DNA from: Candidatus Scybalomonas excrementigallinarum
GTDB taxonomy: Bacteria > Bacillota > Clostridia > Lachnospirales > Lachnospiraceae
Direction of reading: 5' to 3'
Assembly (NCBI GenBank): GCA_018710905.1
Contig: DVIZ01000084.1
Span: forward strand, 1-64,000
Length of the DNA: 64,000 nt
How positions within the stretch are numbered: position 1 is the first letter of the stretch; every line of letters begins with the position of its first letter. Shown piece by piece: positions 18,513-28,789 of this stretch. The notes below the pieces were generated by a model. It searched no databases and was not told the DNA's origin. It worked only from the letters and a program-made list of their open reading frames with translations. Both the position numbers and the translations under genes were made by a program.

Positions 18513-21512
18513 ATGAGAATGAAAGGGTTCGGAAAAAAGGGCGTGGCAATTTTCTTTGCTACAGCGCTTGTTTTACAAAGCTGTGCCTTTACCGTTTCCA
18601 CAAATGATGTATGGGCATCAGGGGAAAAGCAACCATCGGTTACAAAGAGTGAACAAACAACAAATGAATTCACAAGTGAAAAATTGCAGTCTAGTTATAC
18701 AAGAAAAAAAGAAAACTATACTGCCTCTCCTTATGAAGGAGAAGAGATAAGCTATTCTATGAGCGAAATTTTTTCACAAGAGAAAGGGGACGATGGTGCT
18801 ACGTTAGTATCCGATACGAAAGGATATGAAGGAGCAGATAAAGTGTTAAAGCTAGAAAGGACATACGATGCCAAGTTAGTATTTGATGTTCCAGAAACGG
18901 CACTTTACTACATTTGTTTTGATTATTGTTCTTATGATGATACCGTTCTTCCTGCCACAATGGGGTTGAAATTAAATGGAGATTATCCTTTTTATGAAGC
19001 GAGAAACTTATCCTTTGAAAGCAACTGGAAGGATGCAAAAGAAGTTAACTATGATCGATATGGCAACCAGATCGTATCGATGCCAGAAAAAGAAATTTCA
19101 TGGCAAAGCAAATATGTGATGGATTCTAGCTATCGTTATACGATGCCTCTTATGGTTTCTTTAGAAAAGGGAAAGAATACAATAGAATTAGAACTTTCCG
19201 AAGGAAATTTACTTCTTGGAAGTATGAAATTAGTCCGTCCGTTTGAAGTATCTGCTTATGAAGGAGCAAACGAGGCAAATGGGGATCAAATCATTGAGAT
19301 TCAAGCGGAAGATTTTTATGGGAGAAATGACTCTTCGATCCGAGGAACTTGTGAATATGATGTGAACCTTTCTCCTTATAATGTGAAGAACAAGGTGTTA
19401 AATACCATCGATGGAGATTCCTTTACCGATGCAGGGCAAACGGTTACTTGGCAAGTGAATGTAGAGGAAGCAGGAGAATATTACATAGCGATGAATTACT
19501 GCCAAGATGATAAAAATGATTTTCCAGTGTTTGCCGACATTGCTGTTGATAATACGATTGTCAATGAAGCTTTTAAAGACTATGCGTTTCCTTATGTAAA
19601 AGATTTTACAATGATGAAGCTATTAGACAGCGATAACAACTATTTAAGTGTTTATTTAGAAAAAGGAACGCATACCATAAGCCTTACATTGAGTGCGGAG
19701 CCATTGCGAGAGTTGTTTGAAAAAATCGAAGAAGTGATGAACAATATTAACGATCTTTCTTTGGAAGTGACAAGAGTCGCAGGAACGAATAAAGACCGCT
19801 ATCGAGACTTTGATTTAGAGGCATATATTCCAGATTTAGGAGAAAAATTAAAACTTTGGGCAAAAGAGTTGGATGAGATGGTGGAAACCATGTCCGTTTA
19901 TAATCCAGATGTCAAAGAAATTGGAGCTCTTTCTTCTATTGGAATTGCATCCAATCAGTTAAGGAGTCTTGCAAAAAAGCCAAATGAATTAATTTATCGT
20001 ATGGCAGAACTTGCGACGAGTACCAACTCTGCAAACCAATATTTAGCAAATGAAATTGATACATTAAATAAAAATAATCTTTCCATTGATCGAGTTTGGT
20101 TATTCCAAAAAGATTCCGAAAAAGAGTTGCCAAAAAAAGCAGGGCTAATTCGTTCAGCCGTGTCACAAGTATCTCGATTTGCCACTTCCTTTATGGAACA
20201 GGCGTACTCTACGAGCAATGGAGATAAAGAGCACCTCCAAGTATGGGTAAACCGTTCTAGACAGTATCTAGAGGTGATGCAAAAACTCATCGATGAAAAA
20301 TTCACACCAGAGACAGGAATCGAAGTGGATCTTTCTTTGATGCCCGATCAGAATAAATTAATTTTAGCTAACGCATCGGGAGATTCTCCTGATATTGCCA
20401 CTGGATTAAATTATGCACAGCCATTTGAATTAGGGATTCGTGGAGCGTTAAAAGATTTAACGGAGTTTGAGGATTATAAAGACGTTTTCTCGCAATTTGA
20501 GGAAGGATTATTAGTGCCCGCTACCATTAAAGATGGAATTTATGCTATTCCAGAGACGATGAACTTTTGGGTATTATTTTATCGGGAAGATATTTTAGAG
20601 AAACTGGGAATCGAAATACCAGATACGTTAGAAGAAGTGAAAAATATTTTACCAGAACTTCAAATGCGAGGAATGAATTTTTACTATCCAACGGCTGGCA
20701 TGATTGCCATGAAAAACTTCCACGGAACAACACCATTGTTGTTCCAAAATGGAGCAAATCTCTATGGAGATTCTATTTTAAACAATGCTATTACAAGTGA
20801 AGAGTCGGTAGAAGGCTTTAAAGAGCTTACGGATTTATTCACCATTTATAACTTACCAAAAGACATTCCAAGTTTTTATCAACATTTTAGAAATGGGGAT
20901 CTGCCAATTGGAATCGCGGATATTACAACGTATAACCAGCTGTTAAATGCAGCACCAGAAATTGAAAACTCTTGGAAAATTGCAAAAGTTCCAGGAACTG
21001 TTGATGAAGAAAGCGGTGAAGTCGTTCGTTATCAATGTGCGGGAGCAGAAGATATCGTTATGTTTGAATCCAATGAAGAAAGAGAAGCTAAGGCATGGGA
21101 ATTTATGAAATGGTGGACTTCAGCAGGGATTCAAGCGGAATATGGACAGATGATGCAAATTTCTTATGGCGATGAATATATGTGGAATACTGCCAATACA
21201 GAAGCTTTTGGCATGCTTCCATGGAAGAGTGATGATAAACAAGTTATTTTAGAACAGGCAGAATGGATTGTAGAAGCACCACGTGTTCCAGGAAGTTATA
21301 TGGTAGAACGTGAATTGAGTAATGCCTATAACTCCATTGTTGTAGATGGAAAAACCCTTCGAACGACCCTTGACGATGCGGCAAAAAATATCGATCGAGA
21401 AACGGAGAGAAAGTTAGAAGAGTTTGGGTATTTAAAAGATGGGGAAGTGGTAACCGAATATGAAACACCGACCGTTGAAACGGTTCGAAAGATTCTAGGT
21501 AAGGACAATTAG
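18513..21512 (+). CDS. Large modular extracellular solute-binding protein with N-terminal carbohydrate-binding-like domains
   Basis: A 999-residue secreted protein, about twice the length of a usual sugar-binding protein. Residues 1-36 form a signal peptide; the nearest Cys is in LQSC, a poor lipobox, so cleavage after VWA is more likely. Two beta-sandwich modules of CBM6/CBM35 character follow (about 50-245 and 260-405); the second begins [11 protein letters not shown] and both contain the AGxYYI / ALYYIC strand and a KGxxTIxLxLS strand. A helical stretch (410-580) leads to a family 1 solute-binding domain (about 590-985; [28 protein letters not shown], then [16 protein letters not shown]). 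The ATG follows AGGAGGAGA. It begins the arabinan operon and probably captures long oligosaccharides for the next two permeases. Confidence 0.85.
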   Translation: MRMKGFGKKGVAIFFATALVLQSCAFTVSTNDVWASGEKQPSVTKSEQTTNEFTSEKLQSSYTRKKENYTASPYEGEEISYSMSEIFSQEKGDDGATLVSDTKGYEGADKVLKLERTYDAKLVFDVPETALYYICFDYCSYDDTVLPATMGLKLNGDYPFYEARNLSFESNWKDAKEVNYDRYGNQIVSMPEKEISWQSKYVMDSSYRYTMPLMVSLEKGKNTIELELSEGNLLLGSMKLVRPFEVSAYEGANEANGDQIIEIQAEDFYGRNDSSIRGTCEYDVNLSPYNVKNKVLNTIDGDSFTDAGQTVTWQVNVEEAGEYYIAMNYCQDDKNDFPVFADIAVDNTIVNEAFKDYAFPYVKDFTMMKLLDSDNNYLSVYLEKGTHTISLTLSAEPLRELFEKIEEVMNNINDLSLEVTRVAGTNKDRYRDFDLEAYIPDLGEKLKLWAKELDEMVETMSVYNPDVKEIGALSSIGIASNQLRSLAKKPNELIYRMAELATSTNSANQYLANEIDTLNKNNLSIDRVWLFQKDSEKELPKKAGLIRSAVSQVSRFATSFMEQAYSTSNGDKEHLQVWVNRSRQYLEVMQKLIDEKFTPETGIEVDLSLMPDQNKLILANASGDSPDIATGLNYAQPFELGIRGALKDLTEFEDYKDVFSQFEEGLLVPATIKDGIYAIPETMNFWVLFYREDILEKLGIEIPDTLEEVKNILPELQMRGMNFYYPTAGMIAMKNFHGTTPLLFQNGANLYGDSILNNAITSEESVEGFKELTDLFTIYNLPKDIPSFYQHFRNGDLPIGIADITTYNQLLNAAPEIENSWKIAKVPGTVDEESGEVVRYQCAGAEDIVMFESNEEREAKAWEFMKWWTSAGIQAEYGQMMQISYGDEYMWNTANTEAFGMLPWKSDDKQVILEQAEWIVEAPRVPGSYMVERELSNAYNSIVVDGKTLRTTLDDAAKNIDRETERKLEEFGYLKDGEVVTEYETPTVETVRKILGKDN

Positions 21513-21522
21513 GAGGGAGAGA

Positions 21523-22455
21523 ATGGCTACAATACAACAAACAAGGGGGAAAACCTTGATCGCAAAAAGGGAAAACTCGAACCGAAAAGCATATGTTTTT
21601 CTTTTACCCTATTTGCTTTTATTTACCGCATTTATCGTAATTCCAATGATCGTGGCGATAGGACTTTCGTTTACTAGTTTCGATACGATTCAAACGCCGA
21701 CGTTTAGCGGATTTATGAATTATGTAACCTTATTTACAAAAGACCAAGTTTTTATGCAAAAGGTACTGCCAAATACAATTGTTTATGCATTGATTGTAGG
21801 ACCAGGAGGATATTTATTATCCTTCTTGGTCGCTTGGGCATTAGCGCAGTTAGAGCCAATATCAAGAACCATTTTAACGGTTATTTTCTATTCTCCAAGT
21901 ATTACCGGATTAACAGCAATGACCGTACTTTGGAAAGTTATTTTCTCAGGGGATCAGATGGGGTATTTAAATAGTATTTTAATGAAAATAGGAGTCATTG
22001 ATGAACCAATTTTATGGCTCATCGATGTTCGATATTTGCTTCCTATTATGATTATTGTTGCCCTTTGGTCCAGTATGGGAGTTGGTTTTTTAGCTATGTT
22101 AGCAGGCATTTTAAATGCCGATGAGAGCCTTTATGAGGCGGCAGCTATTGATGGGGTGAAAAATCGCTTCCAAGAAATGATCTACATTACCATTCCAACA
22201 ATGAAACCACAGATGTTATTTGGTGCGGTTATGGCCATTGTAAGTACGTTCCAAAATGGTGCCATTGGCGTTCAGCTTGCAGGCTCAAACCCAACTCCTC
22301 AATATGCAGGGCAGTTAATTGTTAACCATATTGAAGACTATGGATTTATTCGATATGAAATGGGATATGCCGCAGCTGTGTCTGTCATATTACTTGCAAT
22401 TGTATGGATTTTCTCAAAAATATTTGGAAAACTGTTTTCTAGCAAAGACTTGTGA
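21523..22455 (+). CDS. Sugar ABC transporter permease (MalF-type)
   Basis: A 310-residue permease with six predicted helices (first at [20 protein letters not shown]). The EAA loop reads [30 protein letters not shown], which docks the ATPase. It belongs to the MalF/UgpA group of carbohydrate permeases. Start ATG follows TTAGGAGGGAG, 10 bp after the solute-binding protein, and the gene end overlaps the region of the next ribosome binding site, so the three genes are surely one operon. No ATPase gene is nearby. Substrate inferred as arabino-oligosaccharides from the locus. Confidence 0.93.
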   Translation: MATIQQTRGKTLIAKRENSNRKAYVFLLPYLLLFTAFIVIPMIVAIGLSFTSFDTIQTPTFSGFMNYVTLFTKDQVFMQKVLPNTIVYALIVGPGGYLLSFLVAWALAQLEPISRTILTVIFYSPSITGLTAMTVLWKVIFSGDQMGYLNSILMKIGVIDEPILWLIDVRYLLPIMIIVALWSSMGVGFLAMLAGILNADESLYEAAAIDGVKNRFQEMIYITIPTMKPQMLFGAVMAIVSTFQNGAIGVQLAGSNPTPQYAGQLIVNHIEDYGFIRYEMGYAAAVSVILLAIVWIFSKIFGKLFSSKDL

Positions 22456-22469
22456 TGGGAGGGAAGAAA

Positions 22470-23345
22470 ATGAGCAGTTACCGTGGAAACCGTATTAATC
22501 CCCAAAGATTTGAAAAAGGACAAATAAAAATTTTATTAGTGTTAATCCCACTTGCAATTTTCTTTGGATTGCCAATTGTATTTTTAATTTGTCATGCTTT
22601 TAAGCCGATGGACGAATTGTTTGCCTATCCTCCTAAATTTTATGTTGTAAGGCCAACGCTTGATAACTTTGGAAAATTATTAAAAGCATCATCAACTTCT
22701 GGAATTCCAATTAGCCGATATGTATTTAATAGTGTGATTGTATCCGCCATCGTCATTGTTGCCAGTGTTATTTTTGCTACGATGTCAGGTTTTGCACTAT
22801 CCAAATTAAAATTCCGTGGCAAAAATACGATTTTGGAAATTAACAATGCAGCATTGATGTTCGTACCAGTTGCTGTTATGATTCCACGCTATTTAATTGT
22901 GGATATTTTAGGGTTAAAAGACACTTATTTGGCCCATATTCTTCCAATTATTGCATTGCCAGTTGGGCTGTTTTTAGTAAAACAATTTATTGACCAAATA
23001 CCAGATAGTTTAATTGAGGCAGCTTATATTGATGGTGCTGGAGAGTTTCGAATTTATTGGAAAATTATTCTTCCATTAATAAGACCAGCCATTGCTACTT
23101 GTGCGATTTTAGCCTTTCAACAAGTTTGGACTAATGTGGAAACTTCCAACTTATATATTGATAACGATGGAATGAAGACATTACCATTTTACTTAAATAC
23201 ATTTATTAGTTTAAATAATAATAATGTAGCAGGACAAGGAATAGCGGCAGCAGGAGCTTTGCTTTTATTTTTACCAAACTTCTTAATGTTCCTTGTGCTT
23301 CGTAAAAGCTTTATGAACACGATGGCAAATTCTGGACTGAAATAA
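22470..23345 (+). CDS. Sugar ABC transporter permease (MalG-type)
   Basis: A 291-residue partner permease with six helices and the EAA loop SLIEAAYIDGAGEFRIYWKIILPLIRPA. I chose the ATG at 22470, 6 nt after GGAGGG (22458-22463), rather than the GTG at 22452 that overlaps the previous stop. It belongs to the MalG/UgpE group and should form the membrane channel with the preceding permease. It ends 17 bp before the propeller/YIP1 gene, with which it is evidently co-transcribed. Confidence 0.93.
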   Translation: MSSYRGNRINPQRFEKGQIKILLVLIPLAIFFGLPIVFLICHAFKPMDELFAYPPKFYVVRPTLDNFGKLLKASSTSGIPISRYVFNSVIVSAIVIVASVIFATMSGFALSKLKFRGKNTILEINNAALMFVPVAVMIPRYLIVDILGLKDTYLAHILPIIALPVGLFLVKQFIDQIPDSLIEAAYIDGAGEFRIYWKIILPLIRPAIATCAILAFQQVWTNVETSNLYIDNDGMKTLPFYLNTFISLNNNNVAGQGIAAAGALLLFLPNFLMFLVLRKSFMNTMANSGLK

Positions 23346-23362
23346 AAAAGGGGAGGCAACGT

Positions 23363-25408
23363 ATGAAAAACAGAATAAGAAAGCTCTTGATTGGAGTGTT
23401 CGCATTGTTGTTGGCATTACCCCTTCCAGTTGCGAAAGTATTTGCAGAAGTGCCATATAAAACGTATATGGTAGATGGATATGGAAGGATATTAGAAACA
23501 CAAACCGCTTATACTCCAGTGCAAGCGATTACAAGAATCGGAGAAGTTTCCTTTGAGACACCAAGAGATTTGACGATTTCAAAAGAAGGACTTCTTTATA
23601 TTGCGGATTCTTCCAAAAAAGTAATTTTGGTTTCTGATAAAGAAGGAAATCTGATTCAGACAATTGGAGAAGGTGTGTTAGTATCTCCAACCGGTGTGAG
23701 TGTTACAAAAGATAATACGATTTATGTGGCAGATCAAGGGGCTCAAAAGATTTTTGTCTTTAACAAAAAAGGAAAATTAATTAAAGAATATGGAAGACCA
23801 GATTCTCCTATCTATGGGGAAAAACAGAGTTTTAAACCGACGAAGATCACCGTTAATAATGGTGGGAATATGTATGTGATATGCGAAGGAAATACAAACG
23901 GTATTGTACAGATTAGTCCTTCTAACGGAGGTTCTTTTCTAGGGTATTTTGGAACCAACTACACCTTTTTAAATCCATTACAGATGATTCAACGAATCAT
24001 TTTAAACGATGCCCAAAGAGCCAAATTATTAGGAAATATTCCATCGACACCGACGAACTTTTGTATTGATGACAATGGGCTTATCTATACGGTGACACAA
24101 GGAAATAAAAACTATACATTAAAAAAATTAAATATTGCAGGAACAAACCTATTAGGAGAAGACGATTATTATGCGGATCTTCCAGTGGCGGTCACAACAG
24201 GAAATTATGACAACGTTTTTGTAGCAGATAACGATGGATATGTCTATGAATATAACAGCGAAGGCGAACTGCTTTTTGTATTTGGCGGTCGTGACGATGG
24301 ACGATATCGAATTGGACTCTGTTCCAAAGTAGAAGCCATTGCCGTAGATGAAGAAGATAATATTTATCTGTTAGATTCGGATAAACGTCAAATTCATATA
24401 TTTCGACCAACAGAGTTTACCGATAACTTACATAATGCGTTGTACTTATATTCCAAAGGACGCTACACGAAAAGTAAAGAACCTCTTACCGAAGTGCTTA
24501 CAATGAATAGCTTGTTTGATTACGCCAATAAAGCTATGGGAAGAGCGTATTTACAAGAAGAAAACTATGAAGAAGCGTTGCGATATGCAAGACTTTCCAA
24601 AGATTATGATGGATATTCCGATGCATTTTGGGAAATTCGAAATCTATGGCTTCAAGAAAATTTAGTAACTGCCTTTTTACTATTGGTAGGAATTTTCGTT
24701 GGAATTAAAATACTACGAGTCATTCAAAGAAAATACCGTGTTTTTCAGCCTGTGTTATCGAAAATTCAGCAAGTAGGACAAATAAAACTTGTTACACAAG
24801 TGCGGTATGGAACGTATTTTATGAAACATCCGATTGATGGCTGTTATGGGGTGCGAAGAGAAGGAAAGAATTCTTACCTTTGTGCGAACTTATTGCTAAG
24901 TGCTTTCGTTATTATTTGGATTATTAATAAATATTATATAGGCTTTTTATTCCGAGGCGTTGTGGAAGGAAGATATAACTTAGTTTCTGATATTGCAGGA
25001 GTTTTAATTGTATTCTTTTCCATTGTAATTTGTAACTATTTAGTCGTTACAATTAATGAAGGAGAAGGATCATTTCGTCAGGTGTATTGCGGCTTTGCTT
25101 ATTGCTTCGTGCCATTTTTATTGTTAAAACCATTTGTCATTATTATAAGCAACGTAATTACTTATAACGAACAGTTTATTATAAAATTTTTAAATTTATT
25201 TATTGTGGCTTGGATGTTAGTTCTTCTTTTTGTCATGATAAAAGAAATTAATAACTACTCTGTGTTACAGACAATAAAAATTATTTTATTAACTTTATTT
25301 ACGTTATTAATTATGGCGTTAGTCGTATTTATTATTTACATGTTATTTACACAAGTCATCAACTTTGTTGTGACACTAATAAGAGAGGTGGTGTATCGGT
25401 TTGAATAA
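23363..25408 (+). CDS. Extracytoplasmic NHL-type beta-propeller fused to YIP1-like membrane domain
   Basis: A 681-residue protein with an unusual architecture. Residues 1-29 are a signal sequence. From about 55 to 350 there are repeated NHL/six-bladed propeller strands, for example PRDLTISKEGLLYIADSSKK, PTGVSVTKDNTIYVADQGAQ and VEAIAVDEEDNIYLLDSDKR. A short TPR-like helical pair follows (about 365-415, MGRAYLQEENYEEALRYARLSK). The C-terminal third has about six membrane helices, first AFLLLVGIFVGIKIL, with the last four or five resembling YIP1 domains. The propeller should face outward and the membrane part anchor it. It lies between the two permease pairs, suggesting a surface scaffold, sensor or transporter partner; no catalytic motif is visible. 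Confidence 0.8.
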   Translation: MKNRIRKLLIGVFALLLALPLPVAKVFAEVPYKTYMVDGYGRILETQTAYTPVQAITRIGEVSFETPRDLTISKEGLLYIADSSKKVILVSDKEGNLIQTIGEGVLVSPTGVSVTKDNTIYVADQGAQKIFVFNKKGKLIKEYGRPDSPIYGEKQSFKPTKITVNNGGNMYVICEGNTNGIVQISPSNGGSFLGYFGTNYTFLNPLQMIQRIILNDAQRAKLLGNIPSTPTNFCIDDNGLIYTVTQGNKNYTLKKLNIAGTNLLGEDDYYADLPVAVTTGNYDNVFVADNDGYVYEYNSEGELLFVFGGRDDGRYRIGLCSKVEAIAVDEEDNIYLLDSDKRQIHIFRPTEFTDNLHNALYLYSKGRYTKSKEPLTEVLTMNSLFDYANKAMGRAYLQEENYEEALRYARLSKDYDGYSDAFWEIRNLWLQENLVTAFLLLVGIFVGIKILRVIQRKYRVFQPVLSKIQQVGQIKLVTQVRYGTYFMKHPIDGCYGVRREGKNSYLCANLLLSAFVIIWIINKYYIGFLFRGVVEGRYNLVSDIAGVLIVFFSIVICNYLVVTINEGEGSFRQVYCGFAYCFVPFLLLKPFVIIISNVITYNEQFIIKFLNLFIVAWMLVLLFVMIKEINNYSVLQTIKIILLTLFTLLIMALVVFIIYMLFTQVINFVVTLIREVVYRFE

Positions 25409-27773
25409 AAAACGGTTCAGTAAAAAAACTTTTGCATTTCTTTTGTCAGCGATGCTCGCGTTTCATACAGTGACAGCAGGTGCTGTTGTAGGGGATGAAA
25501 ATGCCGATACCAAGCAGTCTACAGCCACAGAGATGACAGAAAATACGACGGCTACGGAAAATACAACGGAAGGAGAAGCTACAAATAGTACGAGTGGAGG
25601 AACGGTTGGAGAAGCCGTTGATAGTACAGGAGTTGTACAGCTATCCAATGAAAAAGCCGTAGAACAGGCCATTTATCCAGAGTCAAAAGAAGAGATTATG
25701 GGGCATAAACGCATTTTATCAAAAGGTAATTATGAAATGTATTTAAAAGAAGAAACCCTTTCTATTTTGATTCGAGACAAGAGAACAGGGGTTATTATGG
25801 AATCCACAGTTCAGGATAATGATGGAAAAAGTAATGCCGCTTGGCAAGGATTTATGCAGTCAGGGATTGCCATTGAATTACAAGAAGATGTCAATACACA
25901 ACAGCCTAAATTAGATTTAATTAATTCTGGGGCAGAAATTGATGTGACAGTGGGAACCGATGGATTTGTAGCTAAGATTGTCTATCCAAAACAACAGATT
26001 TCTCTAGAACTTCAAGTGACTTTAAATGATGATGGAAGTTTTGTTGCAAAAATTCCAGATGACTCTATTATAGAGGAATCAGAAAAGTCAAAAATTGGGA
26101 ATCTCTATGTTTATCCATTTTTAGGATATACCTATTTAGGGGAACGAAAAGGATATATGCTCGTTCCCGATGGGAATGGCGCTTTAATCAACTTAGAGGA
26201 TAAAGAAGGTCGTTTCTCTATGGCATACTCTCAAAAGGTCTATGGAAGCGATATTGGAATTGATTCCTCTTATGTACTTTCTCTCTTCTGGGATTCTTAT
26301 CAAACAGTAAACGATGGAGAGAATATTATGGCCCCTGTCTATGGAATGGTGCATACGGATTCGGATATGGGATATTTAGCCATTATTGAAAGTGGAGCAG
26401 AAGCAGCAACGATTGAGGCGTATCCAAATGGTGCTTATACAAACTATAACTGGATTTCGGCAAAGTTTATGAAACATACGGTTTATACACAGCCAACGTC
26501 AAAGTCTGGTGGTTCTGTTTCTAGAGTAACCGATAAAATTCCATATGATATTCAGATTCGATATAACTTCGTAGGAAAAGGGGAAGCCGATTATACAGGG
26601 CTTGCAAAATCGTATCGTCAATATTTATTGAAAGAAGGCGGATTAGAGGCGACGGATCATGGATTTAAAATCCGTTTGGATTTCCTTGGAACAGAGCGAG
26701 AAAATTGGCTGTTTTTTAAACGGGCGGTCACAATGACAACGGTGGAACAGATTCAAACAATTTATAAAGAATTGGAGGAAGTTGGAGTAACCGATATCCT
26801 TTCTTTTTATAAAGGCTGGCAAAAAGGTGGAGTTTACAGCTTGCCAGTTGCTGATTATAAAGCGGATTCTAAAATTGGTGGCACAAAAGCGTTAACAGAG
26901 CTTATAGAGGAGACGCAAGATACAAATATTGATTTTTATTTACATACGGATGGTCTTCGTGCCAATCCAGATACTGGAAATACGACGTTTCATGTTGTGA
27001 AAAAAATTGATAAACGTCTGTATCAAGAAGAGACGTATAAAGAAGTCTATGAAACGATGAAGTTTTTAACACCAACGAGAAGCAAAACTCTTTTAAATCA
27101 GTTGACAAAAGAGATGAAACAAAAAGGGATAGAAAAGTTAGCCTTAAATGGCGTTGGAAACACATTATTTACTTGGACTTATAATGGAAAATCTCATATG
27201 CGTTCCGATACGTTACAAGAATATGACAGCATGTTTTCTGAATTAAAACAAAACACAGATTTGATCTTAGATGAGCCATTTGCCCCTTATTGGAAATATA
27301 TCGATGGAATTACCGATATGCCAGTTTCGGATTCGGACTACATTTTTACGGATGAAAGTATTCCGTTTTTATCCATCGCGTTAAAAGGTGTTATGCCAAT
27401 GTATGCCGATTATACGAATTTTGAGGCGGATAAGCAGAAGTTTTTCTTAAAATTAGTGGAAACAGGAATTTATCCATCGTTTTATTTAACATGGGAAGAT
27501 CCAAGCGAATTAATCAATACTAATTCCAACTTCCTTTATACATCAAAATATAGCACTTATAAAAAAGAGATTCAGGAATATTATGATGAACTTAAGAGTT
27601 TAAACGATAAGATAGCAGGTGCTACCATTGAAGATCATAAAAAGAAAGGCAATCTTGTGGTTGTCACATATTCCAACGGAACAAAAGTATATGTAAACTA
27701 CGGAGAACAACAAGTGGAAGAGGATGGTGAAAGAATCCCAGCATTATCATATAAGGTAGGTGATACAAAGTGA
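25401..27773 (+). CDS. Secreted DUF5696-like protein, putative carbohydrate-active
   Basis: A 790-residue exported protein. It starts with a TTG at 25401 (ribosome binding site GAGAGGTGG) that overlaps the previous gene by 8 bp. A signal peptide (1-28) is followed by a Thr/Glu/Asn/Ser-rich linker (about 30-75) and then a large globular part that I recall as the DUF5696 type found beside sugar transporters in Lachnospiraceae and Paenibacillus. Segments such as VTDILSFYKGWQKGG, NIDFYLHTDGLRANPDTG and GIEKLALNGVGNTLF look like strands and loops of a TIM barrel, with acidic residues that could be catalytic, so a glycoside hydrolase is possible but unproven. No membrane anchor is visible. Confidence 0.72.
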   Translation: MNKKRFSKKTFAFLLSAMLAFHTVTAGAVVGDENADTKQSTATEMTENTTATENTTEGEATNSTSGGTVGEAVDSTGVVQLSNEKAVEQAIYPESKEEIMGHKRILSKGNYEMYLKEETLSILIRDKRTGVIMESTVQDNDGKSNAAWQGFMQSGIAIELQEDVNTQQPKLDLINSGAEIDVTVGTDGFVAKIVYPKQQISLELQVTLNDDGSFVAKIPDDSIIEESEKSKIGNLYVYPFLGYTYLGERKGYMLVPDGNGALINLEDKEGRFSMAYSQKVYGSDIGIDSSYVLSLFWDSYQTVNDGENIMAPVYGMVHTDSDMGYLAIIESGAEAATIEAYPNGAYTNYNWISAKFMKHTVYTQPTSKSGGSVSRVTDKIPYDIQIRYNFVGKGEADYTGLAKSYRQYLLKEGGLEATDHGFKIRLDFLGTERENWLFFKRAVTMTTVEQIQTIYKELEEVGVTDILSFYKGWQKGGVYSLPVADYKADSKIGGTKALTELIEETQDTNIDFYLHTDGLRANPDTGNTTFHVVKKIDKRLYQEETYKEVYETMKFLTPTRSKTLLNQLTKEMKQKGIEKLALNGVGNTLFTWTYNGKSHMRSDTLQEYDSMFSELKQNTDLILDEPFAPYWKYIDGITDMPVSDSDYIFTDESIPFLSIALKGVMPMYADYTNFEADKQKFFLKLVETGIYPSFYLTWEDPSELINTNSNFLYTSKYSTYKKEIQEYYDELKSLNDKIAGATIEDHKKKGNLVVVTYSNGTKVYVNYGEQQVEEDGERIPALSYKVGDTK

Positions 27774-28789
27774 GACAGAAAAGCGAACCAAACAAAAAGT
27801 ATCGCCCAGGGCGATTGCAGGCAAGAGAAGATCGAGTTGGGTATTTATTCGTAGCTCCTTGGATGCTCGGCGCTATTATTTTTGTCATCTATCCTCTTTT
27901 TCAATCCTTTGTTTTCGCTCTTAATAAAATTAAGATGACGCCAAAAGGAAGAATTAGCACTTTTGTCGGAATGAAGAATTTTACAAACATTTGGGCGGAA
28001 GATCCAGACTTTGTGACAAAACTTATGACGTATCTGGCAGAAACTATATTAGCCATACCAGTTATTGTTGTGTTTGCTTTAATGATTGCCATGTTATTAA
28101 ACGGCAAAATCAAATGTAGAGGATTTTTTCGATTGATTTTTTTCTTGCCAGTTATTATTGCCAGCGGACCTGTTATGAATCAGTTGACGGATCAAGGTGC
28201 TGCAACAATACCAGTTATGGATGCTACTATGATAGAGCAGTTGCTCGATCAATATTTACCGCACTTTTTAGCAGAGCCTATTGGAAGTGTATTTTCAAAC
28301 TTTGTTATGTTGCTCTGGTATTCTGGTGTACAAATTTTACTCTTTTTAGCAGCTTTACAAAAAATCGATGCTTCTTTATATGAGGCAGCAAAGATTGACG
28401 GTGGTTCCGGTTGGGAATGTTTTTGGAAAATTACATTGCCAACGATTAAACCGATGATTTTATTAAATGCCATTTATACGGTTGTCTTTATGTCAAACAA
28501 CGAGCAAAACGATATTATTAACTTAATCTATACAACGATGTTTTCGGTTGATGGAGGATATGGTTATGCATCGGCAATGGCATGGATGTATTCCATTATT
28601 GAGCTATTTATGATTGGTGTTGTAACGTTAATTATTGCTGGGCGAAAAGATGAATATGAAAAAAATATAAAAAGGCATAAAAAGCAGATGAGAAAACAAG
28701 CTCGTCTACAACGGAAGCTGGAAAGGAGGAGAGTAAGACATGAAACAAAGAGGAGAAGGGAACAAAGGAAGGCAATTACAACAAAATAA
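27770..28789 (+). CDS. Sugar ABC transporter permease (second pair, MalF-type)
   Basis: A 339-residue permease starting at a GTG that overlaps the preceding stop by 4 bp, so the two are translationally coupled. Helices begin at GYLFVAPWMLGAIIFVIYPLF and the EAA loop is ASLYEAAKIDGGSGWECFWKITLPTIKPM. The C terminus is a very basic tail (KRHKKQMRKQARLQRKLERRR) not usual for the family and overlapping the next gene by 50 bp; the tail is predicted to be cytoplasmic. With the following permease it makes the second transport channel of the locus. Confidence 0.92.
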   Translation: MRQKSEPNKKYRPGRLQAREDRVGYLFVAPWMLGAIIFVIYPLFQSFVFALNKIKMTPKGRISTFVGMKNFTNIWAEDPDFVTKLMTYLAETILAIPVIVVFALMIAMLLNGKIKCRGFFRLIFFLPVIIASGPVMNQLTDQGAATIPVMDATMIEQLLDQYLPHFLAEPIGSVFSNFVMLLWYSGVQILLFLAALQKIDASLYEAAKIDGGSGWECFWKITLPTIKPMILLNAIYTVVFMSNNEQNDIINLIYTTMFSVDGGYGYASAMAWMYSIIELFMIGVVTLIIAGRKDEYEKNIKRHKKQMRKQARLQRKLERRRVRHETKRRREQRKAITTK

